NCBI RefSeq assembly: GCF_036569345.1
Contig: NZ_DATCQT010000164.1
Span: 1-64,000 of the forward strand
Origin: Clostridium_AD sp036569345
Lineage (GTDB): Bacteria; Bacillota; Clostridia; Clostridiales; Clostridiaceae
Reading direction: 5' to 3'
DNA: 64,000 bases
Below, piece by piece: positions 44,160 to 52,564 of this stretch. The notes under the pieces are model-generated. The model saw only the letters and a list, made by a program, of their open reading frames with translations, ran no database searches and was not told the DNA's origin. Position 1 is the stretch's first letter. Each line of letters begins with the position of its first letter. A program made the translations under genes and the position numbers.

Positions 44160-44330
44160 TTAAATAGAAATATAAATTGGTATCCTAGTATTATTCTTTA
44201 ACTCATTATTTAAAGAATCCTTATATATTTTTTTGCACAAATAATAACCCATGCTAAAATAATAATAGCTCAAGCTAAAATAAAAAAAATATACTTTTTT
44301 AGTAATTCCCTTAATAACGATGTTATTCAT
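44160..44330 (-). CDS. Aromatic-rich leader peptide of the second DAHP synthase gene (56 residues)
   Basis: The ATG at 44330 follows GAGGTG by about 5 nt, and TAA lies 24 nt before the terminator. Residues 14-36 hold eight Tyr and four Phe (YFFYFSLSYYYF, then GYY and Y) and no Trp. The peptide is clearly homologous to leader 1: ITKKVYF near the start, LCKKIY after the aromatic run and SLNNE later. The RNA AUAAUGAG at codons 41-43 sits in the loop of a perfect 9-bp hairpin (44193-44218). Stalling at the last Tyr codons would overlap that hairpin's 5' arm and free the segment to pair with the terminator. Confidence 0.85.
   Translation of the reverse strand: MNNIVIKGITKKVYFFYFSLSYYYFSMGYYLCKKIYKDSLNNELKNNTRIPIYISI
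44193..44218 (-). promoter_or_regulatory. Protector hairpin with antiterminator segment in leader 2
   Basis: RNA AUUCUUUAA and UUAAAGAAU pair perfectly around the loop AUAAUGAG. That loop is complementary to the 5' arm of the attenuator terminator. The layout gives two mutually exclusive folds inside the coding region of the leader peptide. Confidence 0.7.
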
Positions 44331-44385
44331 TAGAACACCTCACAAAATTTTAAAATGATATCTGATTTTTTTTTAATGTTAAAAT

Positions 44386-44413
44386 ATTATAACATACTTA
44401 AGCTATTTGTCAA
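44386..44413 (-). promoter_or_regulatory. Promoter of the second DAHP synthase leader
   Basis: On the minus strand TTGACA (44408-44413), a 16-nt spacer and TATAAT (44386-44391) are both perfect hexamers. The spacing equals that of the aro operon promoter at 22143-22170, consistent with duplication of the whole control region. Confidence 0.9.
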
Positions 44414-44441
44414 TGTATAACATTTTTCTAAAGTAGACGTT

Positions 44442-44765
44442 TTAAATCTCTTCCCTCTTTTGTTTTTTATTGTTTATCTTTTCACGTCTTGTTTCAAGTT
44501 CAGCTACAACATCCTCTACTTTTATTCCCTTTGCCACCATAAGTACTAAGGTGTGATAAAATAAATCTGATATTTCGCCTACAGTTTCCTTCTGGTCACT
44601 GTTTTTACTACTAATTATTACTTCCGCACTTTCTTCTCCTACTTTTTTCAGGATTTTATCAAGCCCTTCTTCAAACAGATAACTAGTGTATGAACCATTT
44701 GTAGGGTTTTCCTTTCTTTCTTTTATTACTTTATAAAGTTGATCTACTATATTATTTCCGCTCAT
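44442..44765 (-). CDS. hisE: Phosphoribosyl-ATP pyrophosphatase
   Basis: HisE hydrolyses phosphoribosyl-ATP to phosphoribosyl-AMP in histidine synthesis. The 107-residue MazG-fold protein has KILKKVGEESAEVIIS and EISDLFYHTLVLM, which carry the acidic metal-binding residues. It is separate from HisI, as in many clostridia, and is the last gene of the his operon. The ATG follows AAGGGGAA. Confidence 0.95.
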   Translation of the reverse strand: MSGNNIVDQLYKVIKERKENPTNGSYTSYLFEEGLDKILKKVGEESAEVIISSKNSDQKETVGEISDLFYHTLVLMVAKGIKVEDVVAELETRREKINNKKQKREEI

Positions 44766-44847
44766 TTTACAGTTCCCCTTCTCTATTTATTTATAATGCA
44801 ATTTTAGTTATTGTTTGTTCTTATGTGACAAAAGCTCATATCGCATC

Positions 44848-45195
44848 CTATATTTTTTCTTCCCCTGTACTTTTATCACTAGTAATATCCCTGTAAAAAC
44901 AACTTTTATTGCCAGTATGACAAGCTGCTCCAACTTGCTCTACCTGCAACAGCATTGTATCTCCATCACAATCAAAACTTATTTTTTTCACATATTGAAA
45001 ATGTCCTGATGTTTCACCTTTGTTCCATAATTTTTTTCTAGATCTACTATAGAACCAAGTTGTTTTAGTCTCCATAGTTTTTTTAAAGGATTCTTCATTC
45101 ATGTATGCAAGCATCAAAACCTCTCCACTACACTCCTCCTGCACTATTGCAGGAACTAATCCATTATTAAATTGAATTTCATTTATTTCATCCAC
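44848..45195 (-). CDS. hisI: Phosphoribosyl-AMP cyclohydrolase
   Basis: HisI opens the adenine ring of phosphoribosyl-AMP. The protein of about 115 residues has TTWFYSRSRKKLWNKGETSGH, the zinc/magnesium site FDCDGDTMLLQVEQVGAACHTG and a short C-terminal tail. The frame is open from a GTG at 45207, but a GTG four codons on (45195) fits the usual N-terminus and has GGTG about 7 nt upstream. Neither start has a strong ribosome site. Confidence 0.93.
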   Translation of the reverse strand: MDEINEIQFNNGLVPAIVQEECSGEVLMLAYMNEESFKKTMETKTTWFYSRSRKKLWNKGETSGHFQYVKKISFDCDGDTMLLQVEQVGAACHTGNKSCFYRDITSDKSTGEEKI

Positions 45196-45223
45196 AATAA
45201 TCACCACATTTCTTTATTTTTCG

Positions 45224-45985
45224 TTAAATCCTAATTTCTACACCTTCACTTTTGAGGTACTCTTTTACTTGTTTGATTGATAGCTCTTTATAATGAAACA
45301 AAGAAGCTGCCAGTGCTGCATCCGCTCCACTTTTTTCAAAAACTTCATAAAAATCTTCTATTTTCCCACAGCCACCTGATGCAATTACAGGAATATTTAC
45401 AATATCGGTAATTGCATTTATGAACTCTATATCATACCCTTTTTTTGTTCCATCTGCATCCATACTGGTTAAGAGTATTTCACCTGCGCCTAGCTCTTCT
45501 ACCTGTTTTGCCCACTTCACTGCATCTAGCCCTGTATTTATTCTTCCACCATTTATAACCACATGCCACCCTAATCCGTCATCATTCTTTTTTCCATCTA
45601 TAGCAACCACTACGCATTGACTTCCATATTTCGCTGCTGCCTCAGTTATAAGATCAGGCCTTCGAATTGCAGCGGAATTTACTGAGATCTTATCTGCTCC
45701 AGCTCTAAGAATTTCTTTAAAATCATCTATAGTTTTAATTCCTCCACCTACAGTCAGTGGAATAAATACCTTTTCAGCAGTCCTTTTTATTACATCTATC
45801 ATTGTTTTTCTTCCCTCATGAGTAGCTGTTATATCAAGAAAAACAATTTCATCTGCCCCCTCTTTATTATAAAACTCTGCTATTTCTACGGGGTCTCCTA
45901 CATCTTTTAAATTTATAAAGTTTATTCCTTTCATTACCCGTCCCATAGTTACATCTAAACAGGGAATGATTCTTTTAGTAAGCAT
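45224..45985 (-). CDS. hisF: Imidazole glycerol phosphate synthase, cyclase subunit
   Basis: HisF forms imidazole glycerol phosphate and AICAR using ammonia from HisH. The 253-residue half-barrel-repeat TIM protein has the catalytic Asp in RIIPCLDVTMGRV and the second in LLTSMDADGTKKGYD, with GGGIKT and ASGGCGK phosphate loops. It lies 2 nt after hisA. Confidence 0.97.
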   Translation of the reverse strand: MLTKRIIPCLDVTMGRVMKGINFINLKDVGDPVEIAEFYNKEGADEIVFLDITATHEGRKTMIDVIKRTAEKVFIPLTVGGGIKTIDDFKEILRAGADKISVNSAAIRRPDLITEAAAKYGSQCVVVAIDGKKNDDGLGWHVVINGGRINTGLDAVKWAKQVEELGAGEILLTSMDADGTKKGYDIEFINAITDIVNIPVIASGGCGKIEDFYEVFEKSGADAALAASLFHYKELSIKQVKEYLKSEGVEIRI

Positions 45986-45987
45986 TA

Positions 45988-46704
45988 CTAACCCCTCCCT
46001 TCTAAAATTGCTTCCTCAAGAGATATATTGCCACTGTAAAGCGCTTTCCCTATAATAGCTCCATACATATTCATTTCCTTAAGTTTTTTTATATCTTCAA
46101 TGCATTTCATACCGCCTGATGCAATAATATCACAAGTAACTTCATCATTCATTTTCCCAGTTGCTTCGAAATTAGGTCCAGTCAAAGTTCCATCACGACT
46201 TATATCTGTAAAAATTATAGTTTTTATTCCTATACTCTCCATTTGTTTTGCAAAATCTATATATTCCACTTTACTGCTTTTTTGCCAACCCTCTACTGCT
46301 ACAAATCCATCTCTTGCGTCAATACCAATAGCAATTTTATCACTAAACTTTTTAACTGCTTCTTTTACTAGTGACGGATTGTTTAAAGCTGCAGTACCAA
46401 GTATTACTCTACTTAATCCCTTATTAATTAACATTTCTATAGTTTCTATACTTCTAATTCCACCGCCAAGTTGTATAGGGATTTTTAAATCTTTTATAAT
46501 TTTGTTTATACTATTTAAATTTTCAATAGATCCTTTTAATGCTCCATCTAAATCTACCATATGTAGATATTCTGCACCCTTGTCCATAAAGTTTAGGGCA
46601 GTTTGTAGAGGATCTTCCCCTACAACTTTTGCTGACATAAATTCACCCTGAAAAAGTCTAACACATTTTCCACCCTTTAAATCTATTGCTGGAAATATCT
46701 TCAT
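45988..46704 (-). CDS. hisA: ProFAR isomerase
   Basis: HisA opens the ribose ring of ProFAR (Amadori rearrangement). The 238-residue TIM barrel has the catalytic Asp in IFPAIDLKGGKCVRLFQG, the second Asp in FTDISRDGTLTGPN, and the GGGIRS and ASGGM phosphate sites. A separate trpF is present, so a bifunctional PriA role is not needed. Its start shares one base with hisH. Confidence 0.97.
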   Translation of the reverse strand: MKIFPAIDLKGGKCVRLFQGEFMSAKVVGEDPLQTALNFMDKGAEYLHMVDLDGALKGSIENLNSINKIIKDLKIPIQLGGGIRSIETIEMLINKGLSRVILGTAALNNPSLVKEAVKKFSDKIAIGIDARDGFVAVEGWQKSSKVEYIDFAKQMESIGIKTIIFTDISRDGTLTGPNFEATGKMNDEVTCDIIASGGMKCIEDIKKLKEMNMYGAIIGKALYSGNISLEEAILEGRG

Positions 46705-47306
46705 TATATTACCTCCACAAAGTTTTTAAGTAATTTTTGACCGAACTCACCACTTTTCTCTGGATGAAACTGCATACCAAATATATTTCCTTTACTTACA
46801 ATCGCAGGTATCCTTTTCTCATAAGTGCTATATGCATTTACTATACCCTCTTCGCAATTTACCGCATAATAAGAGTGAACAAAATATACATATTGGTTTT
46901 CTTCTATGCCCCTTAGGAGTGGTGAAGGAGTTTCAAATGATAAACTATTCCAACCCATATGTGGAATTTTTATAGAGCCTTCGAGTTTTATTATATTTCC
47001 TTTTAATAATCCTAGTCCCTCGCATTTTTCAACTTCATCACTTTCTTCAAAAAAAAGTTGCATCCCTAGACATATTCCAAGTATTGGTTTTCCTTCCTTA
47101 GCCGCTGCTTTAATTACCTTATCTAGTCCTGAATTCTTCATATTTTCCATTGCATCTGGAAAGGCACCAACGCCCGGGACAATAATGCTTCTACATTTTG
47201 ATATTTCCTCAGCGCTTGAGGATATTATGGACTTAATATTCATAGAATTAAGTGCATTTTGAACACTATTTAGATTTCCAACACCATAATCAACTATCCC
47301 TATCAT
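46704..47306 (-). CDS. hisH: Imidazole glycerol phosphate synthase, glutaminase subunit
   Basis: HisH is the glutamine amidotransferase partner of HisF. The 200-residue protein has IVDYGVGNLNSVQNAL, the nucleophile Cys in LGICLGMQLFFEES, HMGWNSL, and the His-Glu pair in FGMQFHPEKSG. It lies 11 nt after hisB. Confidence 0.97.
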   Translation of the reverse strand: MIGIVDYGVGNLNSVQNALNSMNIKSIISSSAEEISKCRSIIVPGVGAFPDAMENMKNSGLDKVIKAAAKEGKPILGICLGMQLFFEESDEVEKCEGLGLLKGNIIKLEGSIKIPHMGWNSLSFETPSPLLRGIEENQYVYFVHSYYAVNCEEGIVNAYSTYEKRIPAIVSKGNIFGMQFHPEKSGEFGQKLLKNFVEVI

Positions 47307-47317
47307 AGTTTTCCTCC

Positions 47318-47908
47318 TTATAAAGATCCTTTTGTAGATAATACTCCTTTTATCCTTTTATCATAAGTTAAAGCCTCACTTAATGCTTTTCCTAAAGCTT
47401 TGAATAAAGCCTCCACCATATGATGGTTGTTTTTTCCGTAAATTACTCTTGCGTGAAGTGTTATTCCACCGTTTGTTGCAACGGCCCTAAAGAACTCTTC
47501 TACCATTTCTGTATCAAACCCACCAATTTTATCTACAGTAAACTCAACATCAAATACAAGATAAGGTCTTCCACTTAAATCTAGTGACACTGAAGCCAAA
47601 GTTTCATCCATAGGTACAAAACTTGTTCCGTACCGTTTTATTCCCTCTTTACCCTTTAGTGCCTCTTTAATAGCCATTCCCATTACTATTCCAACATCTT
47701 CAATTGTATGATGAGAATCCACAAATAAATCTCCTACAGCCTTAACTTGTAAATCGAGTAATCCATGTTTTGCAAAAAGGTTTAACATATGATCAAAGAA
47801 ACCTATACCTGTATCACCTTCATAATTTCCGGACCCATCTAAGTTTATGTTAACCTCAATATTTGTTTCATTACTTTCTCTTGAAATTTTTGCTTTCCTC
47901 TCTATCAT
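47318..47908 (-). CDS. hisB: Imidazoleglycerol-phosphate dehydratase
   Basis: HisB dehydrates imidazole glycerol phosphate at a di-manganese site. The 196-residue monofunctional form has GIGFFDHMLNLFAKHG, DSHHTIEDVGI, and the second-half metal ligands in HARVIYGKNNHHMVEALFKA. The histidinol-phosphatase domain of the E. coli fusion is absent, and no such phosphatase is in the operon. Confidence 0.97.
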   Translation of the reverse strand: MIERKAKISRESNETNIEVNINLDGSGNYEGDTGIGFFDHMLNLFAKHGLLDLQVKAVGDLFVDSHHTIEDVGIVMGMAIKEALKGKEGIKRYGTSFVPMDETLASVSLDLSGRPYLVFDVEFTVDKIGGFDTEMVEEFFRAVATNGGITLHARVIYGKNNHHMVEALFKALGKALSEALTYDKRIKGVLSTKGSL

Positions 47909-47983
47909 ATAACTCTCTCCTTTTGTTTTGGACTAAAAATATGTTAACTCATCATCTTCGCTACTTCAATATTGCCTTGATTT

Positions 47984-49024
47984 TTATGTAATATTTTTTA
48001 ATAAACAATCATTTTCTTGTCTACTTCCAATAGTTATTCTTAAACAATTTTTTAATGGACCAGAAGTAAAGCTTCGAACATTTATACTTCCTTCTAGAAG
48101 TCTTTTTTTGACCTCTAAAGCATTTGGAACCTCTACCAATATAAAATTTGCTTGTGCTCTATAAAGTTTTAAACCATCTATATTACTTAGTTTTTCCCAT
48201 AAATATGCTCGCTCATGAATTATGTTTTTTACATTGTTATTTATTATTTCTGGATTCTTTAAAATAACAGACGTTATACTCTGCGTGATTGTATTTACAT
48301 TATAAGGTGGTTTTACTTTTTTTAGTTCTTGCATTAAAACACCGCTAGTAATCATAAATCCAATTCTAATTGCTGCAAGTCCAATTTTCGAACAAGTTCT
48401 AAGTACAATCAAATTCTGGTATGTTTCTATTTTATCTACCACGGTCTCACCATAAAATTCAAAGTATGCTTCGTCAATAACTACAATGCATTTGCATCCT
48501 TCTATAATACTAATAATATCCTCTCTTTTAATAGTATTACCTGTAGGATTATTCGGATTAGATAAAAATACAATTTTAACCTTTTCACAATTAGCCATTG
48601 AAATAAAACCTTTTACATCTAACTCTAATTTTTTACTTAGTGGAAATTCAATTGGAACTCCTCCTGCAACTTTAGTATATAAACCATACATTGAAAAATC
48701 TGGACTTTGCATAGCGACCTTATCACCAGTATTTAAGAATGTATGTGCAATTATTTGTATGCACTCATCTGAACCATTTCCTGCCATTACATTTATATTT
48801 CTCACATTTGCATATAAAGAATAAAGATCACATACTTCTAAGGCATCTGCATCTGGATATCTATTATAAATAGAATTTTCTATTACCTTACTTATTTCGC
48901 GTCGAACCGCCTCTCCTAGGTTATCAAAACTTTCATTGGCATTTAACCTAACTTTATAATCAGTTTTACCTGCGTTATATGATTCAAAATCACTTAAGTC
49001 TTTTCTAAAAAAATCTTGTATCAT
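47984..49024 (-). CDS. hisC: Histidinol-phosphate aminotransferase
   Basis: HisC is a fold-type I PLP aminotransferase acting on imidazole acetol phosphate. The 346-residue protein has RLNANESF, NGSDECIQ, FLSNPNNPTGN, VIDEAYFEFYG and the PLP-lysine region RTCSKIGLAAIRIGF. It shares one base with hisD upstream. A 75-nt gap precedes hisB. Confidence 0.96.
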   Translation of the reverse strand: MIQDFFRKDLSDFESYNAGKTDYKVRLNANESFDNLGEAVRREISKVIENSIYNRYPDADALEVCDLYSLYANVRNINVMAGNGSDECIQIIAHTFLNTGDKVAMQSPDFSMYGLYTKVAGGVPIEFPLSKKLELDVKGFISMANCEKVKIVFLSNPNNPTGNTIKREDIISIIEGCKCIVVIDEAYFEFYGETVVDKIETYQNLIVLRTCSKIGLAAIRIGFMITSGVLMQELKKVKPPYNVNTITQSITSVILKNPEIINNNVKNIIHERAYLWEKLSNIDGLKLYRAQANFILVEVPNALEVKKRLLEGSINVRSFTSGPLKNCLRITIGSRQENDCLLKNIT

Positions 49025-50316
49025 TATTTAAACCTCACTTTAATCGAATTTCCGTGCGCAGAAAGTCCTTCAACTTCTGTTAGTTTTATAACCTCTTTTT
49101 TAACCTCACCTAGAGCTTCTTTGGTATAGTATATATAACTTGATTTTTTAATAAAATCATCTACAGATAATGGTGAAAAGAATTTTGCAGTTCCACTAGT
49201 TGGAAGAACATGATTTGGGCCTGCTACATAATCACCTAAAGGTTCTGGTGCATACTCACCCAAAAATATGGAACCTGCATTTTTTATATCTCCTAGGTAA
49301 TTAAATGGGTCACGTAGCATAACTTCAAGATGTTCTGGTGCAATTTTATTTGCAAGATCTATAGACTCTTTTATATTTTGGGTTATTAAGATAACTCCAT
49401 ATTTTTCTAACGATTCCTTAATAATCTCGCATCTACTCATATCTTTTACCTGAGCTTCTAGCTCTTTCACTACCTTCTGCGCAAGTTCCCTTGAAGTTGT
49501 AATAAGCATAGCGGATGCAAGAACATCATGTTCTGCTTGAGACATTAAATCTGCAGCAATGAATTTTTCATTTGCAAGCTCATCTGCAATAATTAGAATT
49601 TCACTTGGACCTGCAATCATGTCTATGGCAACGTAGCCAAATACACTTTTCTTTGCCATAGCAACGTAAATATTCCCAGGTCCCACTATTTTATCAACTT
49701 TAGAAATCTTTTCTGTTCCATAAGCAAGCCCTGCAATTGCCTGAGCTCCACCAACTTTATAAATTTTATCAACACCTGCTATATCAGCTGAGACAAGAAT
49801 ATGTGGATTCACACTTCCGTCCTTAAGAGGTGGAGTTACCATCACTAGATTTTCAACTCCTGCTACCTTTGCTGGAATTGCATTCATAATAACTGAGCTT
49901 GGATAAGACGCTGTTCCACCAGGAACATATATTCCAACGCTATCAAGTCCCCTTACTGTTTGGCCTAAAATAACGCCCTTTTCTTTTGTCATCATCCAAG
50001 CATTTCTTTTTTGTTTTTCATGGAATTCTAAAACATTTTTTTTCGCCAGTGTAATTGCATCCAGAAAATCCTGATCTACCATTTTATATGCATTTTGAAT
50101 TTCAACATCTGTTACCATAATATTTTCATTCGTAACAAATTTACTATCAAATCTTTGAGTGTACTCTATTATAGCATCATCACCTCTAGTTTTTACATCT
50201 GCTAGAATTTTGTCTACTATTATACTTACATCCTTTTGTACCTCTTCAGATCGTTTTTTTAAAAATTCTATATATTCTTTTCCTTCATTACTATTTGCCT
50301 CTGTAATTTTTATCAT
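49024..50316 (-). CDS. hisD: Histidinol dehydrogenase
   Basis: HisD oxidises histidinol to histidine in two NAD+ steps with zinc. The 430-residue protein has GIYVPGGTASYPSSV, the KVGGAQAIAGLAYGTE block, VGPGNIYVAMAKK, the zinc/catalytic DLMSQAEHD and APEHLE with GPNHVLPT. It overlaps hisG by 4 nt. Confidence 0.97.
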   Translation of the reverse strand: MIKITEANSNEGKEYIEFLKKRSEEVQKDVSIIVDKILADVKTRGDDAIIEYTQRFDSKFVTNENIMVTDVEIQNAYKMVDQDFLDAITLAKKNVLEFHEKQKRNAWMMTKEKGVILGQTVRGLDSVGIYVPGGTASYPSSVIMNAIPAKVAGVENLVMVTPPLKDGSVNPHILVSADIAGVDKIYKVGGAQAIAGLAYGTEKISKVDKIVGPGNIYVAMAKKSVFGYVAIDMIAGPSEILIIADELANEKFIAADLMSQAEHDVLASAMLITTSRELAQKVVKELEAQVKDMSRCEIIKESLEKYGVILITQNIKESIDLANKIAPEHLEVMLRDPFNYLGDIKNAGSIFLGEYAPEPLGDYVAGPNHVLPTSGTAKFFSPLSVDDFIKKSSYIYYTKEALGEVKKEVIKLTEVEGLSAHGNSIKVRFK

Positions 50317-50963
50317 AGCGATGTCACCTCATTCTCATCAACATATTTTTGTACCTTTAATATTAGTTTGCTTATGTTTTCTTTTTTCATCTTCATACTG
50401 GCTCTATTTACTATCATTCTTGCACTTATATCACATATTTTTTCTATAATAATCAATCCATTTTCCTTTAGGGTGTCTCCTGTTTCTACCAAATCTACAA
50501 TTGCATCGGATAACTCTAATATGGGAGCAAGTTCTACAGATCCATCAAGTTTAATGATTTCAACATCTTCATTATTTTTTTTAAAATATTCTTTTGCAAC
50601 TGATGGATATTTGGTAGCTATCTTTTTACGATTATACCCATCATAACTTTTAAAACTTGGTAATGCTGCCACAGCAAACATACATTTTCCAACCTTCAAA
50701 TCAACTACTTCATAAAATTCTTTATTCTGTTCCATTAAAGTATCTTTACCAACAATTCCAATATCTGCTGCTCCATGCTCTACATAAGTCAAAACATCTG
50801 TGGATTTAACAAGTACAAATTCTATATTATTTTTCTCATCTTTAAGAATTAATTTTCTCCCTTTGTTTTTAAGCTGCGTACAATCTATCCCAATCCCCTC
50901 AAACATTGAAATAGCATACTTTTCTAGTCTTCCTTTTGTTAATGCTATTCTTATTGCTTTCAT
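50313..50963 (-). CDS. hisG: ATP phosphoribosyltransferase, short form
   Basis: HisG catalyses the first step, joining ATP and PRPP. At 216 residues it is the short form without the C-terminal regulatory domain. It therefore needs HisZ, encoded directly upstream with a one-base overlap. Motifs include IALTKGRLEKYAISMFE, ADIGIVGKDTL and the PRPP loop DAIVDLVETGDTLKENGL. Confidence 0.97.
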   Translation of the reverse strand: MKAIRIALTKGRLEKYAISMFEGIGIDCTQLKNKGRKLILKDEKNNIEFVLVKSTDVLTYVEHGAADIGIVGKDTLMEQNKEFYEVVDLKVGKCMFAVAALPSFKSYDGYNRKKIATKYPSVAKEYFKKNNEDVEIIKLDGSVELAPILELSDAIVDLVETGDTLKENGLIIIEKICDISARMIVNRASMKMKKENISKLILKVQKYVDENEVTSL

Positions 50964-52234
50964 TATAATTCCCCCAAACTTCTAATAAATTCCTCTGTTC
51001 TTGTCTTAAAGCTATTTTTATTTTTTATATCTATTATTTCAATATTTTCATCTTCAAGTATACAAATCATTTTATTTATCTTCTTTTGCTCTGCATAAAT
51101 TAATGCCTTTTCCTTTTCTTCAAATAAGCTTAACTCGCAAGTAATGCCTTTTGCTCTAATTCGCGTTGCAAATTGATATACACTTCCTACTAATGAATCT
51201 TCATAATGTATGATGACTTTTTCATTTTCCTTCTCATTACTATTGCCTTGTTTTTCAAGGACAGATAGTATATTGTCCACATCAATTGCGAATCCAACTG
51301 CTGGCATAGATACACCAAATTTTGAAATTAGATTATCATATCTGCCCCCACTAATAATTGTAGTTCCAACTTCACTACTATACCCTCTAAAGGTTATACC
51401 TGTGTAATAGTCAATATGCTGTACCATACCTAAATCAATAGAAATATATTCACCAAGGCCTACACTTTCTATTCTCTGATAAATCTTTTCTATAGTATCT
51501 ATTGCACTAAGTGCTCTTTCATTTTGAGTTAGCGTTCTTGCCTTTGCAAGTATTTCAATGCCCCCAAATAGCTCTGGCAGTTTTTTTAGTGCTTCAACAT
51601 TTTTTATTCCAAACTTCTCTTCCTTTTCCTGTATAAACTCTCGAAGTGTTCCAAAGTTCTTGCTTTCTACAAGTCCTCTTAATTTTTCCATTTCAACTTC
51701 TGTAAGCTCTATGTCCTCAATTAGACCTTTAAAGAACTCAGCTTGACCAATTTCAAGTTCGAATTTTTGTACACCTATAGCAATAAGAGCCTGAATTGCA
51801 GTTATAATTACTTCTGCATCTGCCTTTGGACTTTCACTTCCTATTATTTCAATTCCAGATTGAGTCATTTCACTGACCTTTCCATTCCAATTTTCATTAA
51901 TTCTAAATATATTTCCACTATAACAAATTCTTAGGGGGAACGCGGAATCTCTAAGCTTTGTTGCGGTAATTCTTGCTATAGGCATTGTCATATCTGGTCT
52001 TAGCACCAATATCCTTCCTGCACTATCAAAAAGTTTATACATTTTCTCTTGCTCTATAGATACATCATCTCCCTGAAACACATCATAAAATTCCAGTGTT
52101 GGAGATAACACTTCTAAATAACCAGCATCTATATTTAATTTCCTAAGTAAATCAATAATCTTTATTTTATTATTACAATCCTCAAAAAGTATATCTCTCG
52201 AACCTTCCGGTATATGTCTTTTCCAATTATTCAA
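50963..52234 (-). CDS. hisZ: ATP phosphoribosyltransferase regulatory subunit HisZ, TTG start
   Basis: HisZ is a histidyl-tRNA synthetase paralogue that forms the active, histidine-sensitive complex with short HisG. The 423-residue protein has the class II core: LRPDMTMPIAR, QSGIEIIG, and GGRYDNLISKFG with AVGFAIDVD. The length and its operon place favour HisZ over HisS. Translation appears to start at TTG (52234), 6-7 nt after a strong GGAGGAGAG site. It is the first gene of hisZGDCBHAFIE. Confidence 0.94.
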   Translation of the reverse strand: MNNWKRHIPEGSRDILFEDCNNKIKIIDLLRKLNIDAGYLEVLSPTLEFYDVFQGDDVSIEQEKMYKLFDSAGRILVLRPDMTMPIARITATKLRDSAFPLRICYSGNIFRINENWNGKVSEMTQSGIEIIGSESPKADAEVIITAIQALIAIGVQKFELEIGQAEFFKGLIEDIELTEVEMEKLRGLVESKNFGTLREFIQEKEEKFGIKNVEALKKLPELFGGIEILAKARTLTQNERALSAIDTIEKIYQRIESVGLGEYISIDLGMVQHIDYYTGITFRGYSSEVGTTIISGGRYDNLISKFGVSMPAVGFAIDVDNILSVLEKQGNSNEKENEKVIIHYEDSLVGSVYQFATRIRAKGITCELSLFEEKEKALIYAEQKKINKMICILEDENIEIIDIKNKNSFKTRTEEFIRSLGEL

Positions 52235-52299
52235 AATTTCTCTCCTCCAGTTTTACTTCATTGCTTTATCGCTTTAGCGTTGTGACTTGTTAATATAAT

Positions 52300-52340
52300 A
52301 AAATATTACCATTTTTTTTTAAGAAAGTCAATGGTTAATC
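52300..52340 (-). promoter_or_regulatory. his operon promoter (approximate limits)
   Basis: On the minus strand TTGACT, a 17-nt A-rich spacer and TAATAT lie about 75-100 nt upstream of hisZ. The short leader carries only a small CGCTAAAGCG hairpin. I see no T-box and no run of His codons, so histidine control of transcription is not evident. The 52341-52503 stretch shows nothing else. Confidence 0.65.
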
Positions 52341-52503
52341 TTCATTTTATCATTTAATTATAAATAAATTATATCACTCAATCATGTACACCTTCCATAT
52401 AAAAAAACTTTTGGGAAATATATTTCAGATTATTGATATTTAAAAATTATTGTGATATTATTTTTTAGTTGTAATTTTTTTAAATAAGACATAATTATAA
52501 GTT

Positions 52504-52531
52504 TTAACAATTCTAATATGGATTGTATACT
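52504..52531 (+). promoter_or_regulatory. pot operon promoter
   Basis: TTAACA (52504-52509), a 16-nt spacer and TATACT (52526-52531) lie about 34 nt before potA. A TATAAT closer to the gene lacks a matching -35. Confidence 0.6.
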
Positions 52532-52564
52532 ATAAATATATAATAAAAAAGGAGCTGTTACGGT

